From Sipunculus nudus (taxonomy: Eukaryota; Annelida; Sipuncula; Golfingiida; Sipunculidae), in the NCBI GenBank assembly GCA_026874595.1, contig JAPPUL010000076.1, forward strand, positions 498,001-562,000: 64,000 nucleotides of DNA, given 5' to 3'. A model generated the notes under the pieces. The model saw only the letters and a list, made by a program, of their open reading frames with translations. It did not search any database and was not told where the DNA came from. Numbering within the stretch: position 1 is the stretch's first letter; each line of letters starts with the position of its first letter. A program made the translations under genes and the position numbers. Positions 18,849 through 27,603 of this stretch are shown one piece after another.

Positions 18849-19260
18849 TATCTAATTTACTTCTATAAATATTATAGCAACGTCGTCTTTAAATTCTTTT
18901 TTAAAAGAAAAGAGCAAGCAGCGTTTGTATTGTAGTTATCTATTTATCTGGTGGGGCTTTTTTTAGGTTTTATTAATTAACATAGGTCCAAGCAGGCGTT
19001 AAGCTGTTCCTCAAAAAGATAGTATCTAATTTACTTCTATAAATATTATAGCAACGTCGTCTTTAAATTCTTTTTTAAAAGAAAAGAGCAAGCAGCGTTT
19101 GTATTGTAGTTATCTATTTATCTGGTGGGGCTTTTTTTAGGTTTTATTAATTAACATAGGTCCAAGCAGGCGTTAAACTGTTCCTCAAAAAGATAGTATC
19201 TAATTTACTTCTATAAATATTATAGCAACGTCGTCTTTAAATTCTTTTTTAAAAGAAAAG
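18804..19260. repeat. triplicated ~174-bp block carrying the ends of two convergent genes
   Basis: Starting at GGTCCAAGC (18807, inside prpC) the block recurs at 18985 and 19159. The second and third copies are 174 bp apart and almost identical. The first, which contains the functional prpC end, has diverged and has an offset of 173-178 bp. Each copy contains a prpC-like tail, then TATCTAATTTAC, which is the reverse complement of the phosphatase gene's end, then a decayed phosphatase tail. Only the first prpC tail and the last phosphatase tail belong to intact genes. The 351-bp gap 18849-19199 is entirely this repeat. Confidence 0.9.
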
Positions 19261-20462
19261 TCAAGTACCGTTTGTATTATATGATCTATTATTAGATCTG
19301 GTGATAGCTTTGAGGTTTTATTAATGTGCTTAAAAAGTTCAATGAGTCTTTCAAGGCCATATTGTTCTTTTTCCTCGTTGAATACTTCTATTAATCCATC
19401 TGTTATAAATAATATACGATCTCCCCTTTGTAGTGAAACTGTTGTTTCAGGATATAAAACATTATTTAGTATTCCCATAACAGTGCTTTGTGCTTTAAGA
19501 GTATATACCATGCCCTGGCTTTTCTTATAAAGCAATGTCGGAACATGTCCTGCTGAGACGTATTTTAACTCTTGCTCTTCTAGATTGAATATACTATAAA
19601 ATGCGGTTACGAAATGATTATATATTTTGCCGGTTAAGTTCTCATTTAATTTATAAAATAGATTAGATGAGTTTTCTAATATACTTTTGTCTTCCGAGAT
19701 TATCCTTTTAACCATGTATTTTATAAAGGCAGAAGCTATACCATGTCCCGAAACATCTCCTATTAGTACTCCAAGCTTTTTGTCTTTTATTTTAAAGAAA
19801 TCATAAAAGTCTCCACCTATCTCCTTTATAGCATGGTAACGGGTATATATCTTATATAAACTACATTCTGGTATTATCTGGGGGAGAAAGTTCTTTTGTA
19901 ATTTGCTTGTTAGAGTTATATCTTTTTGTAATTCGCTATTTTGCTTTTGTAAATCCTCTTCTTTACAAGTTCTTTCCTTAAGAATATTATTTGTATCCTT
20001 TGTTTCTAATAGCTTTTGTTTTAGATTCTTGCATTCACTTAGTAGTCTTTTATTCTCTTTTTCAAGGATACTAAGTTTATTTAACTGAGTATAAAGTTTA
20101 ATGCCCTTCTTTATTTTGTAATCTAGAACATGCTTTTTTATAGGTTTTTCGATATAATCGTAACAACCGCTTGCAAACAAATTGAAAAAGTCTTTAATCT
20201 CTACTTTATCTATTAGCAAAATTATATATATTGGAGTGCCGTTAAGTTGGTTTTCTAAGGACTTATAAAGCTGCTTAAAGTCGTTATCATTTTCTAGTTT
20301 TGGATTTAGTATTACTACGTTAGGCGGACTTTCTTTTTTATTATTTATATTTTCTAATCCGCTACTTTTTGTTATGGTATATTTAGTATCAAGTAGTTTT
20401 AATATATCTTCTAGGCTTAATGGGTCTTGGTCTATTATATGTATTTTTGTATTTTCTGGCAA
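19200..20462 (-). CDS. pseudo-receiver / coiled-coil / PP2C (SpoIIE/RsbU-type) phosphatase
   Basis: A 420-aa cytoplasmic protein in three parts. Residues 1-120 have the CheY-like fold with acidic D11/D13 and K106 (YIEKP). The phospho-acceptor position, however, is Asn: VVILNPKL, N53. A coiled coil spans ~125-175. The PP2C/SpoIIE domain (~180-420) keeps the metal motifs GGDFYDFF, IGDVSGHG, ITDGLIEVF and DDVAIIF. Family members dephosphorylate anti-anti-sigma factors. TTG start with GAAGGTG upstream. It is the last gene of the minus operon after RNase R. Confidence 0.85.
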   Translation of the reverse strand: MPENTKIHIIDQDPLSLEDILKLLDTKYTITKSSGLENINNKKESPPNVVILNPKLENDNDFKQLYKSLENQLNGTPIYIILLIDKVEIKDFFNLFASGCYDYIEKPIKKHVLDYKIKKGIKLYTQLNKLSILEKENKRLLSECKNLKQKLLETKDTNNILKERTCKEEDLQKQNSELQKDITLTSKLQKNFLPQIIPECSLYKIYTRYHAIKEIGGDFYDFFKIKDKKLGVLIGDVSGHGIASAFIKYMVKRIISEDKSILENSSNLFYKLNENLTGKIYNHFVTAFYSIFNLEEQELKYVSAGHVPTLLYKKSQGMVYTLKAQSTVMGILNNVLYPETTVSLQRGDRILFITDGLIEVFNEEKEQYGLERLIELFKHINKTSKLSPDLIIDHIIQTVLDFSFKKEFKDDVAIIFIEVN

Positions 20463-20514
20463 AACAACACCTTCGCTTACATGAAGCTTTTTATAAGGCT
20501 TTTTAAAACAAGTA

Positions 20515-22545
20515 TTAAAGATTACGCGTTTTGTTTTTGCTTGTCGGGATAAGATCTATAAATGTCCTTTCAACATCTACAGAAACAAGCCGAACTTTTA
20601 TTTTATCGCCTAATCTATAGCTTATGTTTTTATCTTTTCTTTCAAGAGAGTATTCCTCTTCATTATGCATATAATAACCCTCAAGATCGCTTATTCTAAC
20701 AAGTCCTTCTATTCCATAAGGAGCAAGTTCAACAAAAAGCCCAAAATCTGATACACCAGATATTGTTCCTCCAAACTCAAGTCCTACCTTATCTTTCATA
20801 AAACGAGCACTCTTTTTCTTTATTATATCACGTTCTGAACTAATCGCTGTTCTTTCCGTCTCTGATATATGTTTTGTTATAGCTTTAAAATGAGCCGAAA
20901 TCTTTTTAGTATTTCCTTTATTCCCACGAGCACCTTTTTTAAAGCCAGACCCTAGCTCTCCTCTACTATTTTCATATTCTGCATTTAACCTTGCCTTAAG
21001 CAATCTATGAACTACAAGATCACAATATCTTCTTATTGGCGATGTAAAATGTGTGTAGTATTCAAAGCCAAGTGCATAATGTCCCGTATTCTCAACTGAG
21101 TAACAGGCTTGCTGCATTGACTTTAGAAGTGTTATGTTTACCAGCTTTTCTGCATTATGTCCTGCAAATTTATCTAGTATTTTTTGTAATTCCTGTTGGT
21201 CTTTTAGCTTCTGAGGGTTTTTGACTTTATAACCTAATTGGCTTAACATCTTGCCGAAGGTAGTTATCTTGTCTTTGTCAGGCTCACCATGAGTCCTATA
21301 TATATTTATATTACCATCACTTAAGTATTTAGCTACCACTTTATTCGCACTTAGCATGAATTCTTCTATTATACTATAACTTTTTAAAGGTTCCTTACGG
21401 TAAATCTCTTTTGGGTTTGACTTTGTATCACATACTATAGAAAGCTCTTTGAAATTGAATATTACACTGTTTTCCTTAAGGCGTTTACTCTTAAGTTTTT
21501 GTGATAAATTGTACATTAGTTTTAGTTGATTTATATATGCTTTATCTTCTGTTTTGAGGTTTTTATCATAAAGAAGTTTGTCTATCTGTTCATAAGAGTA
21601 ACGTTTTGATACTCGTATAATACTTTCGTGAAACTTATAATTTAATACATTAGCATTCTTATCAAAATCTATTTCTACACTAACTCCAAGTTTGTCCTCG
21701 TTTGCGTTTAAAGAGCATTTTATATTCGATAAACTTGGTGGCAGCATAGGTACCACTTTGTCTATTAAATAGACACTGTTACCTCGTCTTAGCGCTTCTT
21801 TGTCAAGATTTGTGTTCTCTTTTACGTAATAGGATACGTCTGCTATGTGTACGTATAATTTATAGCCGTCTTTTGAGTCTTTCGTTTTAGGAATTAAATA
21901 TACTGCGTCATCTAAATCTTTTGCATCTTCTCCGTCTATTGTTATTGCAAGTTGACTGCGAAAATCAGCCCTCTTTGAAACTTCTTCTTCCAATATCTTA
22001 TTAGATGTTTCCTCTGCTTCTTTTAGCTCTTTTGCTCGGAATTTAAGTCTATACGAATATCTTTTGCATATATCATAAAAGTCATCCTCACTACTGCTAA
22101 AAGTTTTATACAAACTTGCTCCTCTACCTCTATTCCCTCTATTCCCTCCTCTATTCCCTCTATTCCCTCCTCTATTCTCCCTATTCCCTCCTCTATTCCC
22201 TCCTCTATTCTCCCTATTCCCTCCTCTATCATCATCTTTCCTAACTTTTACTCTAAGACCTTTAGTACTACTTGCTTTGACCCGTCCCACACGCCTTTTA
22301 CTCTCATGTCTTTTCCCTACTTGCGACTTTTTAGTACCATCCTTAAAAACTGCTTCAGACAGTTTTATATTTCCTTTCTTTGTTATTTGCACTAGATTTC
22401 TCTTTTGGAGTCTGCTCAGTCGCCTTTCTATATTTGGTTTGTCTGTATGGGGATATGCCTTTCTTATTATCTCGTATAACTCAAACACCGATTTGATGCT
22501 TTCTTCAGCTATAACAGACAAAAGGTATTTGTCAGATAGTTTCAT
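20515..22545 (-). CDS. rnr: RNase R-type 3'-5' exoribonuclease with RGG tract
   Basis: A 676-aa exonuclease degrading structured RNA. Order: winged helix (~1-65), basic linker and Arg/Gly/Asn-rich tract (107-142), RNB catalytic domain (~165-560) and S1 domain (~590-670). The catalytic acids are in ITIDGEDAKDLDD (D204, D210, D212, D213); TSPIRRYCDLVVHR is also conserved. The two cold-shock domains normally between winged helix and RNB are missing: the catalytic motif begins near residue 201, against ~270 in E. coli RNase R. Co-transcribed with DUF4912 (32 bp upstream). Confidence 0.9.
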   Translation of the reverse strand: MKLSDKYLLSVIAEESIKSVFELYEIIRKAYPHTDKPNIERRLSRLQKRNLVQITKKGNIKLSEAVFKDGTKKSQVGKRHESKRRVGRVKASSTKGLRVKVRKDDDRGGNRENRGGNRGGNRENRGGNRGNRGGNRGNRGRGASLYKTFSSSEDDFYDICKRYSYRLKFRAKELKEAEETSNKILEEEVSKRADFRSQLAITIDGEDAKDLDDAVYLIPKTKDSKDGYKLYVHIADVSYYVKENTNLDKEALRRGNSVYLIDKVVPMLPPSLSNIKCSLNANEDKLGVSVEIDFDKNANVLNYKFHESIIRVSKRYSYEQIDKLLYDKNLKTEDKAYINQLKLMYNLSQKLKSKRLKENSVIFNFKELSIVCDTKSNPKEIYRKEPLKSYSIIEEFMLSANKVVAKYLSDGNINIYRTHGEPDKDKITTFGKMLSQLGYKVKNPQKLKDQQELQKILDKFAGHNAEKLVNITLLKSMQQACYSVENTGHYALGFEYYTHFTSPIRRYCDLVVHRLLKARLNAEYENSRGELGSGFKKGARGNKGNTKKISAHFKAITKHISETERTAISSERDIIKKKSARFMKDKVGLEFGGTISGVSDFGLFVELAPYGIEGLVRISDLEGYYMHNEEEYSLERKDKNISYRLGDKIKVRLVSVDVERTFIDLIPTSKNKTRNL
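22120..22227 (-). repeat. in-gene 9/12-bp tandem repeat encoding (R)GGNR units
   Basis: The coding strand repeats AGAGGAGGGAAT and GAGAATAGA, giving RGGN, GNR and ENR units across residues 107-142 of RNase R. Units are in multiples of 3 bp, so length variation would keep the frame. Confidence 0.85.
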
Positions 22546-22577
22546 AGCTCTTTAGTTTTTGTACAACCAAAATCAAT

Positions 22578-23366
22578 CTAGACCTTTAAACTTAAACTTG
22601 ATATATTCATCTTAAGTCGCTCTTCTATAAGTTTTTCTATGTGCATTGAGCCATGAAGTGGGTTGTCTTTGCTTTGCCCTCCTGAAAGATTAAATAACTC
22701 TTCCACTACCATCCATTCCTCATCAAAATCCGATGATACTCCATCGCGGGGTACTCCTACTCGATTACTTCGTGCTATAACTATAAATCTTCCACGCGTA
22801 ATATAGCCTATGTCTATACAATATTCTCTGTTTGGCTCTGGAACCCTTATATACCAGTTGTTTGCAACGTTGTTTAGTGTTATGTCGTAATGATAATTCT
22901 CATTTCTACCATCAAACTCTACATTGGTTACATCATACACTCTTAGTAGTAAAGTCTTATTTGACAAATTATGCTCTTTATAAAATAAAGAACTTATCTC
23001 CCAATACGCAACCACTACTTTTGTATCGCGTACCAAAAGCACTATTTTAGTATCTTCGTATTTGTCCGGTATAGGATAACGCTTTGATAAAGAGTCAAGA
23101 GAATCTGCAGGCTCTTTACCTTTTGTTAAGTTGCTTGTCATAGTACTTTTTGTTTCTTTTGGTAGTCCAATTTTTATTAAATCCTTACTTTTTTTGATAC
23201 TTTCCTTTTTTGATAAAGGCTTTTTTTTGGACTGAGACTTATAATATCCTAGGACCTTTTTTATTAAAGCATCCTTACGAAGTCCATATATCCCAACAAG
23301 TTTGAGTTTCTTTGCAAGTATTATAAGCTGATTTTTAGTATATTCATTTAATTCTCGCTCATTCAT
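22578..23366 (-). CDS. DUF4912 protein with Rho-N/SAP-like N-terminus
   Basis: A 262-aa cytoplasmic protein. Residues 5-40 (YTKNQLIILAKKLKLVGIYG, then a KKVLGYY end) look like the Rho N-terminal or SAP helix-extended-helix. A Lys-rich linker follows, then DUF4912 (~95-225): IVLLVRDTKVVVAYWEIS, LLLRVYDVTNV, WYIRVPEPNREYCIDIGY. DUF4912 is known from spirochaetes and Firmicutes, function unknown; its fold is carbohydrate-binding-module-like. AAGGAA precedes the ATG. It lies between a zinc-ribbon gene and rnr. Confidence 0.8.
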   Translation of the reverse strand: MNERELNEYTKNQLIILAKKLKLVGIYGLRKDALIKKVLGYYKSQSKKKPLSKKESIKKSKDLIKIGLPKETKSTMTSNLTKGKEPADSLDSLSKRYPIPDKYEDTKIVLLVRDTKVVVAYWEISSLFYKEHNLSNKTLLLRVYDVTNVEFDGRNENYHYDITLNNVANNWYIRVPEPNREYCIDIGYITRGRFIVIARSNRVGVPRDGVSSDFDEEWMVVEELFNLSGGQSKDNPLHGSMHIEKLIEERLKMNISSLSLKV

Positions 23367-23461
23367 TTCCTTAATCTCATAAAATCTTTTTATATATTTA
23401 TTTTAGATTAAATATATAGTATTAAATATATAGTATATCTTAATTTTAAGTTATTTAAAGC

Positions 23462-24217
23462 TTACATTTTAAGGGATTCTTTCTTGCTTTTTTGCCTTCC
23501 TAAAAGGTATAACATTCGAGCACAATTAGAACAATAGACAATCTCTTGATGTTTTACAAGTTTGGACATAAGCTGAGGAGTTATTTTAATATTGCATCCA
23601 TCGCAGTGACCCCCAACCACAGGCACTATACCAACTCCATTTTTATTCATAACTATGTGCTCATAACGCTTTAGGGTATAAGGGTCTATCTCAGGTGCAA
23701 CCGACTCTTTAAATTTATGTGCTTTTTTTATTTTCTCTTTGTTTTTATTAAGTTCTTTTAAGGCATCATCTTTTGCTTTTTGATATTCTTCTGATAGAGA
23801 ATCAAGAATTTGTTTATGCTTTTCAAGTTCCTTTTCCATAGACTCAATCTCATATTCTTGGGTTTTAATATCCTTTTCTCTTTTTTCTATATTCTCTCTT
23901 ATAAAAGCAAGTTCAGAATCTAAAGCTAAATACCCTTTTTGAGTGGTAACAAGTTTCTCTTTGGATTTAATTTTGTTTATTTGTTCTATATAGTCATCAA
24001 TTTCCTTTTTGTAAGACGATATGGTATTATTTGCGTTGTCGATATTACTTTTAATCTGATCATATTCATCTTTAGCCGTATCATAATTTTGTTTAGCTTT
24101 ATTAAGCACATTATTTTTATTGTTATTAGCCTGCTCAAGGGTAAATAATTCCTCAGCAACGTTTTGTATTTCAACGAGAAGCTCTATGGTTTTTGATATA
24201 TTAATATTACCAGCCAT
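23462..24217 (-). CDS. coiled-coil protein with C4 zinc ribbon (DUF164 family)
   Basis: 251 aa: residues ~10-185 form a long charged coiled-coil hairpin, and the C-terminus carries HCDGCNIKI followed by YCSNCARML, a four-cysteine zinc ribbon. This is the widespread zf-RING_7/CT398-like family. Proposed roles include interaction with RNA polymerase or flagellar/secretion ATPases; none is certain. First gene of the four-gene minus operon. Confidence 0.85.
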   Translation of the reverse strand: MAGNINISKTIELLVEIQNVAEELFTLEQANNNKNNVLNKAKQNYDTAKDEYDQIKSNIDNANNTISSYKKEIDDYIEQINKIKSKEKLVTTQKGYLALDSELAFIRENIEKREKDIKTQEYEIESMEKELEKHKQILDSLSEEYQKAKDDALKELNKNKEKIKKAHKFKESVAPEIDPYTLKRYEHIVMNKNGVGIVPVVGGHCDGCNIKITPQLMSKLVKHQEIVYCSNCARMLYLLGRQKSKKESLKM

Positions 24218-24298
24218 GATGGAAAAAACCTCTTTAAAATTTGTAAAGTATTTTTGAGACTGTATGTTCTTTTAATATCACTACATAGTAAATATAAA

Positions 24299-24325
24299 AA
24301 AAACGGCTATTATATAGCCGTTTTT
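24299..24325 (-). terminator. intrinsic terminator of the tRNA-CAU transcript
   Basis: A 12-bp stem (24299-24310 with 24314-24325) has core ACGGCTAT/ATAGCCGT and loop TAT. On the minus strand it is followed by eight T residues, placing it 60 nt after the tRNA. Confidence 0.75.
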
Positions 24326-24385
24326 GATAAAGAAAAACTTAATAGTGAAATCTTAATAAAGATATATAACATACGCAAAATCCTC

Positions 24386-24458
24386 TGGGCCCACCAGGAC
24401 TTGAACCTGGAACTAACGGATTATGAGTCCGCTACTCTACCGATTGAGTTATAGGCCC
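24386..24458 (-). tRNA. tRNA with CAU anticodon (Met elongator or Ile2)
   Basis: The minus strand gives a 73-nt cloverleaf: acceptor GGGCCTA/TGGGCCC, D-arm CTCAATCGGTAGAG, anticodon loop CTCATAA, T-arm CCAGGTTCAAGTCCTGG and discriminator A. The CAU anticodon with A37-A38 fits elongator tRNA-Met or the lysidine-modified tRNA-Ile2. The acceptor GGGCC slightly favours Ile2, but sequence alone does not decide. No CCA is encoded. Confidence 0.9.
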
Positions 24459-24751
24459 TGTTAATAAAAACACTTGAAAAAATATAAGATAGATAATAAA
24501 TCTTGTCAAGTTATGTATTGAGTTTAGTGTTTAGCCTTTAAACTTCTTGTATATATTTTGTTATAATATAAAAAAGAGGATAAACGATGAGATATAAAAA
24601 CAAAATAATATAAAAAATTATGCTAAAAAAAATAAGAAGGTAAAAAAGTGAGCTTGTCTAATGTAATCAAAAACCTTATATTGAACTTGCAGCTTTAGAA
24701 TAGACTATTATAGCTAAAGCGATAATTTGAAGAAGATAAGATGTATTAGAG
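24459..24751. other. spacer between two tRNA genes
   Basis: It contains a possible -10 TATAAT at 24562-24567 on the plus strand without a good -35. Two very short frames with weak ribosome sites follow; I do not call them. Otherwise nothing is seen. Confidence 0.4.
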
Positions 24752-24823
24752 GGCCGATTAGTGTAGTGGTTAGCACACCAGCTTTTCAAGCTGGTAGTAG
24801 GGGTTCAATTCCCCTATCGGCTG
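24752..24823 (+). tRNA. tRNA-Glu (UUC)
   Basis: A 72-nt cloverleaf: acceptor GGCCGAT/ATCGGCT (G1 opposite U72), anticodon stem CCAGC/GCTGG with loop TTTTCAA, T-arm AGGGGTTCAATTCCCCT and discriminator G. No CCA is encoded. Confidence 0.93.
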
Positions 24824-24868
24824 AGTATAGATAAGATTTATATATAAAAACAGTCTGGATAGACTCCA

Positions 24869-25363
24869 ATGCCAAGCTATTCATTTGATATAGTATCGAA
24901 AGTAGACAAACAAGAACTTCAAAACGCATTAAATCAAACGACAAAAGATATAAAGACTCGTTATGATTTTAAGGGCAGTAAATCTTATATAGAGTTCAAC
25001 CAAAAAGAAAACTTTATAAACATCCTAGCAGATGATGACCTTAAATTAAAAAGTATAGTAGATATATTAAAAAGCAAATTGGTAAAAAGGAAAATACCCT
25101 TAAAGGCAATGCACTATAATAAGGCAGAAGATGCAAGTGGAGGGATGTTAAGACAGCGTGTGGATATACAATCAGGCATAAAAAAAGAGAAGGCAAAAGA
25201 GATAGTAAAATACATAAAAGGAACAAAACTAAAGCACCAGAGTCAGATACAAGAAGACATGGTAAGAATAAGCGGAAAGAACAAAGACGAACTTCAGGAT
25301 ATAATATCGAAGCTAAAGGAAGCGGATTTTGGAATACACATAAGTTTTGAGAACTACCGTTAA
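24869..25363 (+). CDS. YajQ family nucleotide-binding protein (DUF520)
   Basis: 164 aa, standard length. It shows the family N-terminus PSYSFDIVSKVDKQELQNA, YDFKGSKSYIEF, and the C-terminal VRISGKNKDELQDII. Homologues bind c-di-GMP or tRNA/GTP in a few species. First gene of the run yajQ - oxidoreductase - thiL. Confidence 0.9.
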   Translation: MPSYSFDIVSKVDKQELQNALNQTTKDIKTRYDFKGSKSYIEFNQKENFINILADDDLKLKSIVDILKSKLVKRKIPLKAMHYNKAEDASGGMLRQRVDIQSGIKKEKAKEIVKYIKGTKLKHQSQIQEDMVRISGKNKDELQDIISKLKEADFGIHISFENYR

Positions 25364-25376
25364 AGAGCCAGATAAA

Positions 25377-25418
25377 GAGATTTAAAAAAAGAGATTTAAA
25401 AAAAGAGATTTAAAAAAA
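25377..25418 (+). repeat. three copies of a 14-bp A-rich repeat
   Basis: GAGATTTAAAAAAA occurs at 25377, 25391 and 25405, in the gap between yajQ and the oxidoreductase. Confidence 0.8.
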
Positions 25419-25454
25419 AGTAAAGAAGATGAGCCAAGAGCTTCATGATAAACT

Positions 25455-26516
25455 ATGTACAAAGCAGGGATAGTGGGACTTGGCAGGATAGGGACATTGT
25501 TAGAGGGGGATGAGCTTAGAGAAAAGCCCTCAAGCCACGCAGGCGGCTGCACAAAACACGAGAAGATAAAGCTAGTAGCAGGCTGCGATACTAATTTAGA
25601 AAGACGCAAAGAGTTTGGAAGGGTATGGAATATAAAGCCCGAAAGAATATATAAAACCTCAAAAGAGCTAACCGAAAAAGAGCAACTAGACATACTAATA
25701 GTCTCAACGCAGGCGAAATATCACTATGAAGTTGTAAAGGCGGGATATGGGATAAAGGTAATAGTTTGTGAAAAGCCTTTGTCGGAGTCGTTGCGGGATG
25801 GGGGGAAGATGGTATTAGAGGCTGAGCTGGCGGGCAGTTATTTGGTGGTAAACCATGAAAGGCGTTTTTCATCAGACTATATAAAGGCGAAAGAGCTTGT
25901 AAAAGAGGGTGCAATAGGGAAGCTTTTAGGGATACGGGGCATCTTAAACACGATGGGTGAGGGTGGGAGTCTTGCAGGAGGAGGAGTATTGCTGCATGAT
26001 GGGACCCATTTATTTGACCTGTTTCGTTATTTTACTGATAGTGAGGCAAAGCTTATAAAAAGCGTGCTTACAAGTGATTATGGAGGACATGGGCTTGTGG
26101 TAATGGGCAATGGTGTACACACAACGTTTAGTGTTATGAGCGGGTGTAAATACTTTAGTTTTGTGCTAAACCTGATAGGGACGGAGGGCCAAATAAACAT
26201 AGGAAATGGGATACAAGAATATTTTGTAAACAAAGAAAGCAGATATTACGAAGGTTTCCGAGATTTGGTAAAGGTGGAGTTCCCAAACTATACATATAAG
26301 CCACAATTTTATAATATATATGAAGAGGTAGTAAGGTATTTAGAAAGGGGTATTAGAGTTAGTTCAAGTGGGCGTGATGGATACAAATCGCTTGAAATGA
26401 TATATGGAATATATTACTCAAGCCTTGAGGGAGTAGTTGTGAACTATCCGATGGATTTTGAAGAGGCGGGATATATGGATTTTGAAGATATAAGAAGGCG
26501 TTTAAAGGCGATGTAG
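25455..26516 (+). CDS. Gfo/Idh/MocA family NAD(P)-dependent oxidoreductase
   Basis: 353 aa. The Rossmann loop GIVGLGRIGTLL starts at residue 5, EKPLS carries the conserved Lys-Pro pair, and a C-terminal alpha/beta domain follows (HDGTHLFDLFRYF). Sugar or inositol derivatives are the usual substrates; this one cannot be named. There is an unusual stretch after the Rossmann loop, EGDELREKPSSHAGGCTKH, that could bind substrate. 26 bp before thiL. Confidence 0.85.
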   Translation: MYKAGIVGLGRIGTLLEGDELREKPSSHAGGCTKHEKIKLVAGCDTNLERRKEFGRVWNIKPERIYKTSKELTEKEQLDILIVSTQAKYHYEVVKAGYGIKVIVCEKPLSESLRDGGKMVLEAELAGSYLVVNHERRFSSDYIKAKELVKEGAIGKLLGIRGILNTMGEGGSLAGGGVLLHDGTHLFDLFRYFTDSEAKLIKSVLTSDYGGHGLVVMGNGVHTTFSVMSGCKYFSFVLNLIGTEGQINIGNGIQEYFVNKESRYYEGFRDLVKVEFPNYTYKPQFYNIYEEVVRYLERGIRVSSSGRDGYKSLEMIYGIYYSSLEGVVVNYPMDFEEAGYMDFEDIRRRLKAM

Positions 26517-26542
26517 TTTAGAATAGTAATAGTGGTAAGACA

Positions 26543-27559
26543 TTGAAAAAGGGAGAATTTGAGTTTATAGAGGCTCTTAAGGGGCTTGGAATAAGTCATA
26601 ATTTGGGTAGGGGTGAGTTTGGGATAGGTGATGACAGTGCAGTATTGGGCTATAAAGACGACAGAGTATATCTAGCAACTACAGACATGTTAATAGAAGG
26701 TATACACTTCAGGCACTCTGATATATCGATGAGAGACCTTGGATATAAGAGTGTGGCGGTTAATTTGAGTGACATAGCGGCAATGGGGGGGATAGGAGAA
26801 TATATAATGCTATCGCTTGGGATCCCAAAGGGTTTGAGTGATGAGGATGTACTTAGCTTTTACGAAGGGGTATCTGAGATAGGAAGTATGTATAACCTGG
26901 GGTTAATAGGCGGTGATACAAATAGGTCGGGGCATGATTTCATTATAAATGTAACAGTAATTGGTAGTTGTAGGATAGATAAGGTATTATATAGGTCTAA
27001 TGCAAAGGTAGGAGATAGTATTTATGTAACTGGGACTTTAGGTGATAGTGGTGCGGGTTTTTTGCTACTTGATAAATATAAAGACATAGAAATAGACGTT
27101 AAAACAAAGACATATTTATTAAATCGTCATAAAAGGCCAAGTCCGCGTATTTTTGAGATGGCATATTTAAATAACGTCTGTCCGAATATAAGATCTTGTA
27201 TAGATATAAGCGATGGTCTTGCTAATGATTTATTTCATATACTTACAATGTCATCTTCAGTGTCATCTTCTTTAGGTGCGATTTTGGATAAGGATAAATT
27301 ACCCTACTCAGAGTCATTATCTATTTTTTGTGATGCACGCAACGTTGATAAATATAGTATTATACTAAATGCAGGAGAGGATTATGAACTTGTATTTACA
27401 CATGAAAATGATATATCTAACGATATAATTAACTGCTTTATAAAAGATTTTAATGTATTCTTAACAAAGATAGGAACAGTTTGTGAGGGTGGTTATTATC
27501 TTCAAGATAAAGACAAAAAGACTGCAATAATTTTAAGGGGACATGATCATTTTAAATAA
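26543..27559 (+). CDS. thiL: thiamine-monophosphate kinase
   Basis: 338 aa. It makes thiamine diphosphate from thiamine phosphate and ATP. Motifs: GIGDDSAVL, TTDMLIEGIHF, KSVAVNLSDIAAMGG, LIGGDTNRSG and CIDISDGLANDL. The start is a TTG, with a weak upstream purine run. With the ThiE/TenI gene at the window start it gives a partial view of thiamine metabolism. Confidence 0.92.
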   Translation: MKKGEFEFIEALKGLGISHNLGRGEFGIGDDSAVLGYKDDRVYLATTDMLIEGIHFRHSDISMRDLGYKSVAVNLSDIAAMGGIGEYIMLSLGIPKGLSDEDVLSFYEGVSEIGSMYNLGLIGGDTNRSGHDFIINVTVIGSCRIDKVLYRSNAKVGDSIYVTGTLGDSGAGFLLLDKYKDIEIDVKTKTYLLNRHKRPSPRIFEMAYLNNVCPNIRSCIDISDGLANDLFHILTMSSSVSSSLGAILDKDKLPYSESLSIFCDARNVDKYSIILNAGEDYELVFTHENDISNDIINCFIKDFNVFLTKIGTVCEGGYYLQDKDKKTAIILRGHDHFK

Positions 27560-27603
27560 TGTATTTTCTTATATGTTTATTATCCCTATATGAGACTTTT
27601 ATA

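Noticed and set aside
24254-24454. Plus-strand frame ending in HQDLNLELTDYESATLPIEL
   Set aside because: This is the well-known false translation across the antisense of a tRNA gene; the tRNA at 24386-24458 explains it.
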